A stretch of 13,702 nt of DNA, taken from the NCBI GenBank assembly GCA_964439135.1, contig CAYTNN010000127.1, forward strand, positions 1 through 13,702, read 5' to 3'. This stretch comes from JAFGPJ01 sp964439135 (GTDB lineage: Bacteria; Planctomycetota; Phycisphaerae; Sedimentisphaerales; Anaerobacaceae). Positions 1 to 4,981 of the stretch are shown here, piece by piece. The notes below the pieces were generated by a model. The model was not told where the DNA came from. It did not search any database and saw only the letters and a list, made by a program, of their open reading frames with translations. Within the stretch, counting starts at the first letter, position 1. Each line of letters opens with the position of its first letter. The position numbers were made by a program, and so were the translations under genes.

Positions 1-78
1 CGAAACCTGGCTCAACTCATTTATCTAATATTATTGGGACTGGCTATGAGAAGGAGACACATAGGGGTCAGGCTTTAA
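1..78 (+). CDS. Possible C-terminal fragment of a gene entering from the left (tentative)
   Basis: Frame +1 is open from base 1 to a TAA at 76-78 and reads RNLAQLIYLILLGLAMRRRH and five more residues. The first half is hydrophobic and could be a membrane helix followed by basic residues. The stop lies inside the left inverted repeat of the neighbouring transposon, so if this is a gene its natural 3' end was probably replaced when the element inserted. Twenty-five residues are too few to name a family, and an open frame this short is expected by chance fairly often. I do not recognise it. Confidence 0.2.
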   Translation, partial: RNLAQLIYLILLGLAMRRRHIGVRL

Positions 79-88
79 TTATTGCAAT
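65..88 (+). repeat. Left terminal inverted repeat of the RAYT element
   Basis: These 24 bases match the reverse complement of 1087-1110 (and of its copy at 1173-1196) with two mismatches. The repeat lies just upstream of the transposase promoter at 95-123. Confidence 0.7.
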
Positions 89-94
89 TCTTGC

Positions 95-123
95 TTGACA
101 GACTCCGAACGAGTGCTTATTTT
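95..123 (+). promoter_or_regulatory. Sigma-70-type promoter of the RAYT transposase
   Basis: A perfect -35 hexamer TTGACA (95-100) is followed after 17 bases by TATTTT (118-123). A start site about seven bases downstream of the -10 would fall near 130, only three bases before the preferred ATG at 133. No Shine-Dalgarno sequence is visible in the T-rich bases before that ATG, so the message may be leaderless or nearly so. The promoter lies inside the element, just past the left inverted repeat. Confidence 0.55.
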
Positions 124-132
124 ACCTTTATT

Positions 133-1107
133 ATGCCACGTAGTCTGCGTATAGAATATCCAGGTGCAATCTACCACGTTTTGAATCGCGGCAATTATCG
201 CCATGACGTATTTGCATCTGACAACAGCAAGAGTATTTTTGAGCAAACTTTGCTCAGAACCTGCGAGCGAGCAGGCTGGATTCTCTATGCCTTTTGCCTG
301 CTTGACAACCATTACCACCTTTGCGTTGAAACACCCGATGCGAACTTGTCTGTTGGTATGCAGTGGCTTCAATCAACGTTTGCAAATCGCTTCAATAGAT
401 CGGTCAGGGAGCGGGGACATGTTTTTCAGGGACGCTATAAGAGTCTGGTTGTTGAACGTGATGCCTACCTTGGCTCTCTTGTGAACTATATTCACTTGAA
501 TCCGTTACGGGCCGGCTTGGAGGATACCGAGAAACTGGGCTGTTGGCGTTGGTCCAGCTTATGGTATCTTTTACACAAGCAAAAGCGTTGGGATCGGATG
601 AATCTTTCGAGTTGTCTTTATTATGCTGGGCACCTGGCGGATACACCATCAGGCCGTCGAAAGTATTTAGCGTATCTGGATTGGCTTTCCACGTCCAACC
701 CGGCTAAGAAGGAGCAGTGCTTTGCAGATATGTCTCGCGGATGGGCCTTGGGGACCCGTGAATTCAAGAAGAATCTCGTAACCGATGATCGCATTGATGG
801 TGTGGAAAGAATTGGTCATATCTCTCAGGAAGCTCGTGAACTCTATTGGGAACGTTTGGTGGAGCGAATGCTGTCTTATCATGACAAGAACCAGCAAGAT
901 ATTGATAGCGGCAGCAAGTCCGCTACGTGGAAGGTGATGATCGCCCATTATATGAAACGGCATACGGCTGTAACAAATGGGTGGCTGAGCCAAAATCTCA
1001 ATATGGGTGTGCTGCATGGCGTGAGCCGCTATGTAGCAGAATTTGAACAAAAGAAACAACACCGACATCGAGATTATAAACGAATGATTGCAACAATTAA
1101 ACCCTGA
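133..1107 (+). CDS. REP-associated tyrosine transposase (Y1_Tnp / TnpA_REP, IS200-like)
   Basis: The 324-residue product is a Y1-type HUH single-strand DNA transposase. It would cut and rejoin DNA at hairpin ends through a tyrosine-DNA linkage. The family N-terminus PRSLRIEYPGAIYHVLNRGN is present at residues 2-21. The metal-binding HUH pair is in DNHYHLCVETP (H60, H62). GHVFQGRYKSLVVE follows, and the catalytic tyrosine is Y119 in NYIHLNPLRAG. The C-terminal third (about 265-312) contains WKVMIAHYMKRHTAVTNGWL, which looks like the helix-turn-helix tail of longer RAYTs. I chose ATG 133 because the conserved N-terminus begins there; an in-frame ATG at 82 would start inside the left inverted repeat, upstream of the promoter. 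All catalytic residues are intact. The last codons (ending IATIKP) overlap the right inverted repeat and are repeated downstream in the tandem duplication. Confidence 0.88.
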   Translation: MPRSLRIEYPGAIYHVLNRGNYRHDVFASDNSKSIFEQTLLRTCERAGWILYAFCLLDNHYHLCVETPDANLSVGMQWLQSTFANRFNRSVRERGHVFQGRYKSLVVERDAYLGSLVNYIHLNPLRAGLEDTEKLGCWRWSSLWYLLHKQKRWDRMNLSSCLYYAGHLADTPSGRRKYLAYLDWLSTSNPAKKEQCFADMSRGWALGTREFKKNLVTDDRIDGVERIGHISQEARELYWERLVERMLSYHDKNQQDIDSGSKSATWKVMIAHYMKRHTAVTNGWLSQNLNMGVLHGVSRYVAEFEQKKQHRHRDYKRMIATIKP

Positions 1108-1208
1108 CCCGAATGGCACTTCCAGAATTTGAACAAAAGAAACAACACCGACATCGAGATTATAAACGAATGATTGCAACAATTAAACCCTGACCCGAAT
1201 GGCACTTC
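1037..1208 (+). repeat. Perfect 86-bp tandem duplication of the transposon right end
   Basis: Bases 1037-1122 and 1123-1208 are identical over all 86 positions, and base 1209 extends the match by one. The unit holds the last 22 codons and the stop of the transposase, the right inverted repeat (1087-1110, second copy 1173-1196) and GAATGGCACTTC. The second copy cannot be translated as part of the transposase because the first stop intervenes. No mismatch has accumulated, so the duplication is recent or is an assembly artefact. Confidence 0.95.
1087..1110 (-). repeat. Right terminal inverted repeat of the RAYT element (inner copy)
   Basis: This is the inverted partner of 65-88. It contains the transposase stop codon. 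An identical second copy lies at 1173-1196 within the tandem duplication, so the element has two potential right ends. Confidence 0.7.
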
Positions 1209-1315
1209 CCTTCGACTACTTCGGACGGTGTAGCTTTCACAGATACTTTGTCTTCCGGAGCGCATGAAGCAACTGAAAGTGTCAGAAGGAAGAGCGTAAG
1301 ATACTTTTTCACCAT
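1160..1315 (-). pseudogene. Lipoprotein gene truncated by the transposon end (N-terminal remnant)
   Basis: The minus-strand frame begins MVKKYLTLFLLTLSVASC: a Lys-Lys n-region, a hydrophobic core and a lipobox VASC with C18 as the lipidation site. It continues APEDKVSVKATPSEVVEG, which resembles the start of a bacterial Ig-like or PKD-like extracellular domain. A GAAAGGGAAG stretch lies just upstream of the ATG (1313-1315) as a ribosome binding site. Host-derived sequence ends at about 1209-1210, where the frame enters the second copy of the duplicated transposon end and gains 15 foreign residues before its stop at 1160. The product would be a 51-aa lipopeptide and is almost certainly a broken gene. 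The rest of the original gene is not recognisable to the left of the element, where all three minus frames hit stops within about 45 bases. Confidence 0.6.
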
Positions 1316-1382
1316 GACTTCCCTTTCAGAAAAACCGCACAAAAACCGGTACCGACCTTTGAACAAATTTAGCGATCTCGAT

Positions 1383-1442
1383 AGGAGTATCAATGCTTCC
1401 GTGCAGCCATGTTGCTTTACTCGCTGATTTCAATATACTCCT
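1383..1442. repeat. 8-bp inverted repeat overlapping the putative AlbA_2 gene promoter
   Basis: AGGAGTAT (1383-1390) is the exact reverse complement of ATACTCCT (1435-1442), with 44 bases between them. The right arm overlaps the proposed -10 box at 1434-1439 and the left arm contains the Shine-Dalgarno-like AGGAG of a short ORF. It could be an operator or an RNA pairing that hides that ribosome binding site. Eight matching bases over this distance could also be chance. Confidence 0.25.
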
Positions 1443-1464
1443 TTTGAGGCTGCCAAACAAGTAA
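1393..1464 (+). CDS. Short ORF (23 aa), possible leader peptide upstream of the AlbA_2 gene
   Basis: An ATG at 1393 follows AGGAG (1383-1387) by five bases and opens a 23-codon frame, MLPCSHVALLADFNILLLRL and three more residues, ending in TAA at 1462-1464. The stop lies six bases before an in-frame TTG that could start the next gene. Spacing and binding site fit translation. However, the promoter proposed for the next gene (1412-1439) lies inside this ORF, so both would not normally be used on one transcript. I see no family resemblance. Confidence 0.2.
   Translation: MLPCSHVALLADFNILLLRLPNK
1412..1439 (+). promoter_or_regulatory. Candidate promoter of the AlbA_2 gene
   Basis: TTGCTT (1412-1417) and TATACT (1434-1439) are separated by 16 bases and lie upstream of both candidate starts (TTG 1470, ATG 1506). 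The -10 has five of six consensus bases and the -35 four of six. It overlaps the right arm of the 8-bp inverted repeat. Confidence 0.4.
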
Positions 1465-1505
1465 AATCCTTGTCTTTTGAGCCGAAAATATTTAGCATTA
1501 TATGT

Positions 1506-2879
1506 ATGAACATTCCAACCATAGAGGACATTTCGCAGATCATTGAGAAAGTCAGAGCCCTGGAAAAGGCTACATCCGCCTTTTGGGAGAAGGAGACTAA
1601 GAGGACGAAGACGGCTTCTGGCGAGGTTGTGAGCGCCTTGGGTGAACTTATGTATGGCCCAATGGATGAACAGCCTGTCGATCTTATTAAGCTTGTTACA
1701 ATTGTTTGGGCAGCTGTTAAAGGGCAGGATATACCATTGGAGTACACTAAGAAAGACGGTGAACCGCTATCGATAGAGGACTACATAGGCGGCTTTAAAG
1801 TAATTTTCCTAAATAGAATACGTGCGCTTTCAACCAGCGATCTACAGAGACTCTTAGATGTTATACCACAATTCTACAGGGATGAAGAAATTCAGGTCAT
1901 AGATGAGCAGGGCATGCGGACTGAGGAAGGAAAGCGCCTCGACAAGATTAGAGAAGCTCTAAGGTCTGAACTAAAACCTCGTCTTCTTAAAGAGCAGCGC
2001 CGCAGAAAATGGGAACGAAATAGAAAAACGCAGGAGAGCGAAGTAGGAGAACGCCTGACGAACCTTACAGGAATCAACATCCTTAAAAATGGTTGGCCGA
2101 AGCCGATACAACTCCTCATAGATGAAGTCGATATGCTGTTTTCCCCTTGGTGGGATTACCTCAAAGTCAATGGTTCATGGGGCGCAAACGAGCGGGCAAT
2201 TATAGAAGCTGCACTGAAATCGACAGAACCGAGAAAACCGAAATACTCGGCGAATGTGATTCACGAGCTTGAGAAGATTAAATACAAGATGAAAATCGAA
2301 GCTAAGCAAAAGCAAAGTCCAACAGAACCAGTGCAGAAAATTAAGTTGCAGGAAAAAGAAGGACAGGTAAAAACGGACATGCCGGATTACAGGGAGTTTA
2401 CCAAAGTCCCTGTATTGAAACTCATTGAATACGGCGAGGGTCACACTCTCGAATTCAAGGAGACGCTTGAATATGACACCCAGAAGAAGGAGAAAAACAA
2501 GGATATAGTACTTTCTTCATTAAAGACAATAGCAGGCTTTCTAAATGCCGAAGGCGGAACGCTGCTTATAGGCGTGGACGATTCTGGTAAGATAAAGGGC
2601 ATCGAGCGGGATTTTAGCATTATGAGGCATTGTAACAACGACAAGTTCCAGCAAAAGATACGAAATTTTTTGAGAGAACGCTTTGAACCACAACCTATTG
2701 GCAAAATCGATATATCGTTTGAGAGATTAGAGGAAGGAACCGTTTGCCGAGTAGATGTCCAGGCAAGCGAAGATATCATTCATTTGGATAACGAAGTATA
2801 TGTGCGAGAAGGCAATACGACGCAACGACTTGATGGGCGAGCGCTAACCGACTGGACTCAAAAAAGGAAAAGAACGTGA
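1506..2879 (+). CDS. AlbA_2 (Schlafen-type) domain protein with uncharacterised N-terminal region
   Basis: The 457-residue product has two parts. Residues about 311-450 are an AlbA_2 domain: HTLEFKETLEYD at the front, AGFLNAEGGTLLIGVDDSGK around residue 350, and EVYVREGNTTQRLDGRAL near residue 430, the closing strand with the W-containing end. AlbA_2 domains occur in putative nucleic-acid- or nucleotide-binding regulators (COG2865 group) and resemble the Schlafen core, some members of which cleave RNA. Residues 1-310 are helical and highly charged, with a conspicuous SPWWDYLKVNGSWG near 213 and a Lys/Glu/Gln-rich linker at about 260-300; I do not recognise them. No membrane segment or signal peptide is visible. 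ATG 1506 is used because the sequence reads as a normal N-terminus there; a TTG at 1470 would add 12 residues. The gene stands alone between the transposon and the DUF2617 gene. Base composition looks more A-rich than the tmk-metG block, consistent with an accessory gene. Confidence 0.8.
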   Translation: MNIPTIEDISQIIEKVRALEKATSAFWEKETKRTKTASGEVVSALGELMYGPMDEQPVDLIKLVTIVWAAVKGQDIPLEYTKKDGEPLSIEDYIGGFKVIFLNRIRALSTSDLQRLLDVIPQFYRDEEIQVIDEQGMRTEEGKRLDKIREALRSELKPRLLKEQRRRKWERNRKTQESEVGERLTNLTGINILKNGWPKPIQLLIDEVDMLFSPWWDYLKVNGSWGANERAIIEAALKSTEPRKPKYSANVIHELEKIKYKMKIEAKQKQSPTEPVQKIKLQEKEGQVKTDMPDYREFTKVPVLKLIEYGEGHTLEFKETLEYDTQKKEKNKDIVLSSLKTIAGFLNAEGGTLLIGVDDSGKIKGIERDFSIMRHCNNDKFQQKIRNFLRERFEPQPIGKIDISFERLEEGTVCRVDVQASEDIIHLDNEVYVREGNTTQRLDGRALTDWTQKRKRT

Positions 2880-2890
2880 TAATCCGATTT

Positions 2891-2934
2891 TGTCTTGTTC
2901 GGCTGCTTGGACAAGAACCGCAAGAGACAAGACA
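2891..2934 (+). terminator. Nested inverted repeats after the AlbA_2 gene, possible terminator
   Basis: Twelve bases after the stop, TGTCTTGT (2891-2898) can pair with ACAAGACA (2927-2934). Alternatively CTTGTTC (2894-2900) can pair with GGACAAG (2909-2915) through an eight-base loop with one G-U pair. Only a weak T stretch (TTTCTATAG) follows, so an intrinsic terminator is possible but not well supported. Confidence 0.3.
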
Positions 2935-2995
2935 TTTCTATAGACAGATAGGAAATTATCAGTGCCGTTTACCAATTTAGGAGGTTCAAGGCGAA

Positions 2996-3097
2996 ATGGG
3001 ATGGCACAGCCGTATAGAAACAGAAGAAAAAGAACTTCAATACACGAAATCAGCTTACGTTCGTATTACTGAAAATCGAACAACGATTGGGTCTTAA
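2996..3097 (+). CDS. Small ORF (33 aa) behind a perfect AGGAGG
   Basis: AGGAGG (2979-2984) lies 11 bases before an ATG at 2996. The frame, MGWHSRIETEEKELQYTKSA and 13 more residues, ends at TAA 3095-3097. It is hydrophilic with a Glu/Lys-rich middle. It overlaps the 3' end of the minus-strand DUF2617 gene by 32 bases. The binding site is the only consensus AGGAGG I noticed in the window, but spacing is a little long and the peptide matches nothing I know. Confidence 0.25.
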   Translation: MGWHSRIETEEKELQYTKSAYVRITENRTTIGS

Positions 3098-3611
3098 TCA
3101 TTGTCACCTGGTCGGGATAAGCGGCAAAAGTGTGTATGTGCAATTCGGTTCGTCTGGCCTCGAAGTCAACATAGCAGAACGGCTGAAGCTTGTCGACTTC
3201 CAATTCCGGGAACTTTACAAACACGCCCCGGTTTCGCGCGAATCGCTCAAGGTCTGTATGGCTCTGCTTGTACAGATTGGGACTCATTTTCTCGACTTGA
3301 AAATCAGTCATATAACTTACGCCCCGGCTCAAAGTGCATTTATGAGTTCTCGGGCCGCGGAATTGAAAACGTTCGAGCAATCCTCGGGAAGGCAGCATCT
3401 GGCCGGGAGCGCTTACACACTCGGTAAGGCAGATATCGCCGGAGAAAACACTAACGACGTGTGTGCATCCCGTCACCCAGATGATCGCCTCGTATTTTTC
3501 GGTATTTAATTGCCGGTTGGCGTAAATCTGGAAAAGCTCCGGATGCAGAGGTCTTTGAAAAAGACTAAACATCAGTTCATCAATCGCTACATTGATTTGT
3601 GGTAATTCCAT
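3066..3611 (-). CDS. DUF2617 family protein
   Basis: The 181-residue product matches the DUF2617 family, common in planctomycetes and of unknown function. Recognisable pieces are DELMFSLFQRPLHPELFQIY near the start, ITWVTGC-like IIWVTGCTHVVSVFSGDICL in the middle, the GVSYMTDFQVEKMSPNLYKQ strand-helix, and the closing IKTQSLFDFQ. No signal peptide or membrane helix is seen, so it is probably cytoplasmic. The start at ATG 3609-3611 is chosen over the upstream ATG at 3683 because an AGGG lies about ten bases ahead of it and a promoter ends at 3655, which would exclude the longer form. It has its own strong-looking promoter and is separated from the upstream CPBP gene by 210 bases, so it is probably an independent transcription unit. 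Family assignment rests on memory of the pattern. Confidence 0.75.
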   Translation of the reverse strand: MELPQINVAIDELMFSLFQRPLHPELFQIYANRQLNTEKYEAIIWVTGCTHVVSVFSGDICLTECVSAPGQMLPSRGLLERFQFRGPRTHKCTLSRGVSYMTDFQVEKMSPNLYKQSHTDLERFARNRGVFVKFPELEVDKLQPFCYVDFEARRTELHIHTFAAYPDQVTMIKTQSLFDFQ

Positions 3612-3654
3612 ATTTAATGCCCTAACACAAAATTCTGACTTCCAGGTTGCTGTT

Positions 3655-3683
3655 ATTATACCAAAATTAAGACACATAATCAA
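3655..3683 (-). promoter_or_regulatory. Extended -10 sigma-70-type promoter of the DUF2617 gene
   Basis: Read on the minus strand, TTGATT (3683-3678) is followed after exactly 17 bases by the consensus TATAAT (3660-3655), preceded by TGG, which supplies the extended -10 TGn motif. Predicted transcription start is near 3648, leaving a leader of about 37 bases to the ATG at 3611. This is the best-matched promoter in the window. Confidence 0.65.
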
Positions 3684-3718
3684 GGCTGATATTAGTATTG
3701 ATAAGGCCGATATCAGCC
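3684..3718. repeat. Palindrome abutting the DUF2617 promoter
   Basis: GGCTGATAT (3684-3692) pairs perfectly with ATATCAGCC (3710-3718) around a 17-base loop. Its left arm touches the -35 hexamer at 3678-3683. It could be a binding site for a dimeric regulator or a factor-independent stop for the upstream CPBP gene. The latter is weakened by the absence of a T run on the minus strand after the stem. Confidence 0.4.
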
Positions 3719-3821
3719 CTTATAGGACGATTTTGATGCAAGCTCAGCGACCTAAAAGAGTAACAATAGGAAAGAAATTTTGGAAAATATTAAAAAATAA
3801 TGGCTGCCTTATGCTTTTACG

Positions 3822-4757
3822 CTACTGAAAAAACCGGGCGGTAATAGAAACTGCAATAATATTGTAAAAGGCATGAGTACCGGCAGTAATCCCAAAACCA
3901 CGAATTGCAAAAAGAACTGCAAAATAAATTCCTGCGATTGTTCGAAAAGCAAACCTTGTCCAGTTAAAGGGATCTATGGCATTTGGCTGCCCGCTGAAAA
4001 AATCTATATGGTGATGTGCACTGAACAACGTCGCTGAAATGAGAACTGAAAGCACAATAGAATTCTTATGATTCAATCTAAGAGCATCCTGCAAAAGCAG
4101 CATCAAAATACATATCAAAATCAAACGAAAAACAAGCTCTTCATAAATCCCTGCGCCTATACCGGTAACAATATTTGTCAATATCGGCCGTGTTGGTTGA
4201 TCTTTACCTGTCTGGCCTGTGGCGGAGGATAGACGATTGTATGCCACCGAAGAGCCGTTTGTCGGCGCCACGGTCTGGATTCGTATAGCACTATTTTCGA
4301 GCCGGCCGATGTTGCTTTCTGCCCCGGAGGAGCTACTTAGAAACATCGTCAGGACAATCAATGGCACTGCAAGCAGGACGCATTCGATTGCCATCGGCAA
4401 AATATCGCCCAACCACAAACGCCACTGCTTGCCGGACGTGATTTGCATTGCTATCAATATCACTATAACCGCCAGCGGAGGAGCTACCCACGCGAATTTG
4501 CCGCCAAAACCTACCGACTCGAGCAGGTTTTGCAGCCAGACAAACGCCACCACCCGAATCTGCGATTGGTTCAGGATGTCGGTATTAATGCCAAACGTTC
4601 CCAACTCATAGAAGATAATAAACGGCAGCAAAAAAACTATAGCGTAAATCGGGCGAGATGTCCTCTCAAGATAGGAATCTTGTGCAAAGTTAAACATTTG
4701 CCCCGTGCTGAACTTGTGCGGCTTTTTCGTTTTGTTAGCTTTTTTTGCTTTTCCCAT
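3822..4757 (-). CDS. CPBP family intramembrane glutamic endopeptidase (CAAX protease-like)
   Basis: The 311-residue membrane protein carries the three CPBP/Abi motifs: EELVFR (E206, E207, R211), FSAHH (F245 to H249) and HAFYN (H295 to N299). In this family the glutamate and histidines form the active site inside the membrane and cleave near the C-terminus of substrates; bacterial substrates are mostly unknown. Hydrophobic segments lie at about 35-50, 88-105, 120-140, 192-225, 232-250 and 270-303. The first 25 residues are strongly basic and cytoplasmic. A polar Ser/Gly/Asn-rich stretch at 141-190 separates the front helices from the catalytic core and is probably an external loop. No clear ribosome binding site precedes the ATG (4755-4757); an out-of-frame ATG 19 bases upstream has a better one. 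The gene is transcribed divergently from the glycosylase gene. Confidence 0.85.
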   Translation of the reverse strand: MGKAKKANKTKKPHKFSTGQMFNFAQDSYLERTSRPIYAIVFLLPFIIFYELGTFGINTDILNQSQIRVVAFVWLQNLLESVGFGGKFAWVAPPLAVIVILIAMQITSGKQWRLWLGDILPMAIECVLLAVPLIVLTMFLSSSSGAESNIGRLENSAIRIQTVAPTNGSSVAYNRLSSATGQTGKDQPTRPILTNIVTGIGAGIYEELVFRLILICILMLLLQDALRLNHKNSIVLSVLISATLFSAHHHIDFFSGQPNAIDPFNWTRFAFRTIAGIYFAVLFAIRGFGITAGTHAFYNIIAVSITARFFQ

Positions 4758-4848
4758 TTCTAAATTGTGGCTGCATGCCCTCTTTTCTCTGCGGGTGTTC
4801 CTTAATTACCACTGCTGAATTTATGCAGAGTCTACTTCAAGTAAGCCG

Positions 4849-4876
4849 AAAATACAATAGTTAACCTTATTGTAAA
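4849..4876 (-). promoter_or_regulatory. Candidate promoter of the CPBP protease gene
   Basis: On the minus strand, TTTACA (4876-4871) and TATTTT (4854-4849) are separated by 16 bases, about 90 bases upstream of the ATG. The match is moderate and the A/T-rich surroundings make chance matches likely. Confidence 0.3.
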
Positions 4877-4931
4877 AGTTCCTGGGTAATAATGGTATCC
4901 TAAAGCCGTTGCAGAAATGGTTTTCGTTCGT

Positions 4932-4943
4932 GCAGCCGGCTGC
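4932..4943. repeat. 12-bp perfect palindrome upstream of the glycosylase gene
   Basis: GCAGCCGGCTGC is self-complementary and lies 38 bases before the glycosylase ATG in the 224-bp divergent intergenic region. TTTTCG (4921-4926) and CGAAAA (4944-4949) flank it as a second, asymmetric pair. It may be an operator or a 5'-leader stem. I found no convincing -35 and -10 pair for the plus-strand gene here. Confidence 0.3.
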
Positions 4944-4981
4944 CGAAAAGGTGCCGGTGCTTTCAGTGTGACTATAGTATT

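Larger units (their letters stand above)
65..1110 (+). mobile_element. IS200/RAYT-type element bounded by 24-bp imperfect inverted repeats
   Basis: Bases 65-88 (GGGTCAGGCTTTAATTATTG plus CAAT) and the reverse complement of 1087-1110 agree at 22 of 24 positions. The two repeats enclose a single Y1 transposase gene with its own promoter. The right repeat overlaps the end of the coding sequence: the transposase stop TGA (1105-1107) is part of the CCCTGACCC outer end. The true outer edge may reach further right, because the 13 bases GAATGGCACTTCC follow the repeat in both copies of the duplicated right end. No target-site duplication is evident, which fits single-strand HUH transposition. The boundaries are inferred from the inverted repeats only. 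Confidence 0.7.

Noticed and set aside
667..1182. A 171-codon minus-strand frame antisense to the transposase
   Set aside because: It lies opposite a gene with clear family motifs, has no recognisable domain, and part of its sequence is simply the duplicated transposon end read backwards.
3029..3064. ACGAA/TTCGT stem with a T-rich stretch after the DUF2617 stop (minus strand)
   Set aside because: The stem has only five pairs and the T run is interrupted by C residues and spaced several bases away, too weak to call a terminator.
3087..3509. A 140-codon plus-strand frame across the DUF2617 gene
   Set aside because: It is a shadow of the minus-strand gene, which has family motifs, a promoter and a ribosome binding site; the plus frame has none.
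4973..4978. TATAGT just before the glycosylase ATG as a -10 box
   Set aside because: No -35-like hexamer lies at a workable distance, and the start site would fall after the ATG.
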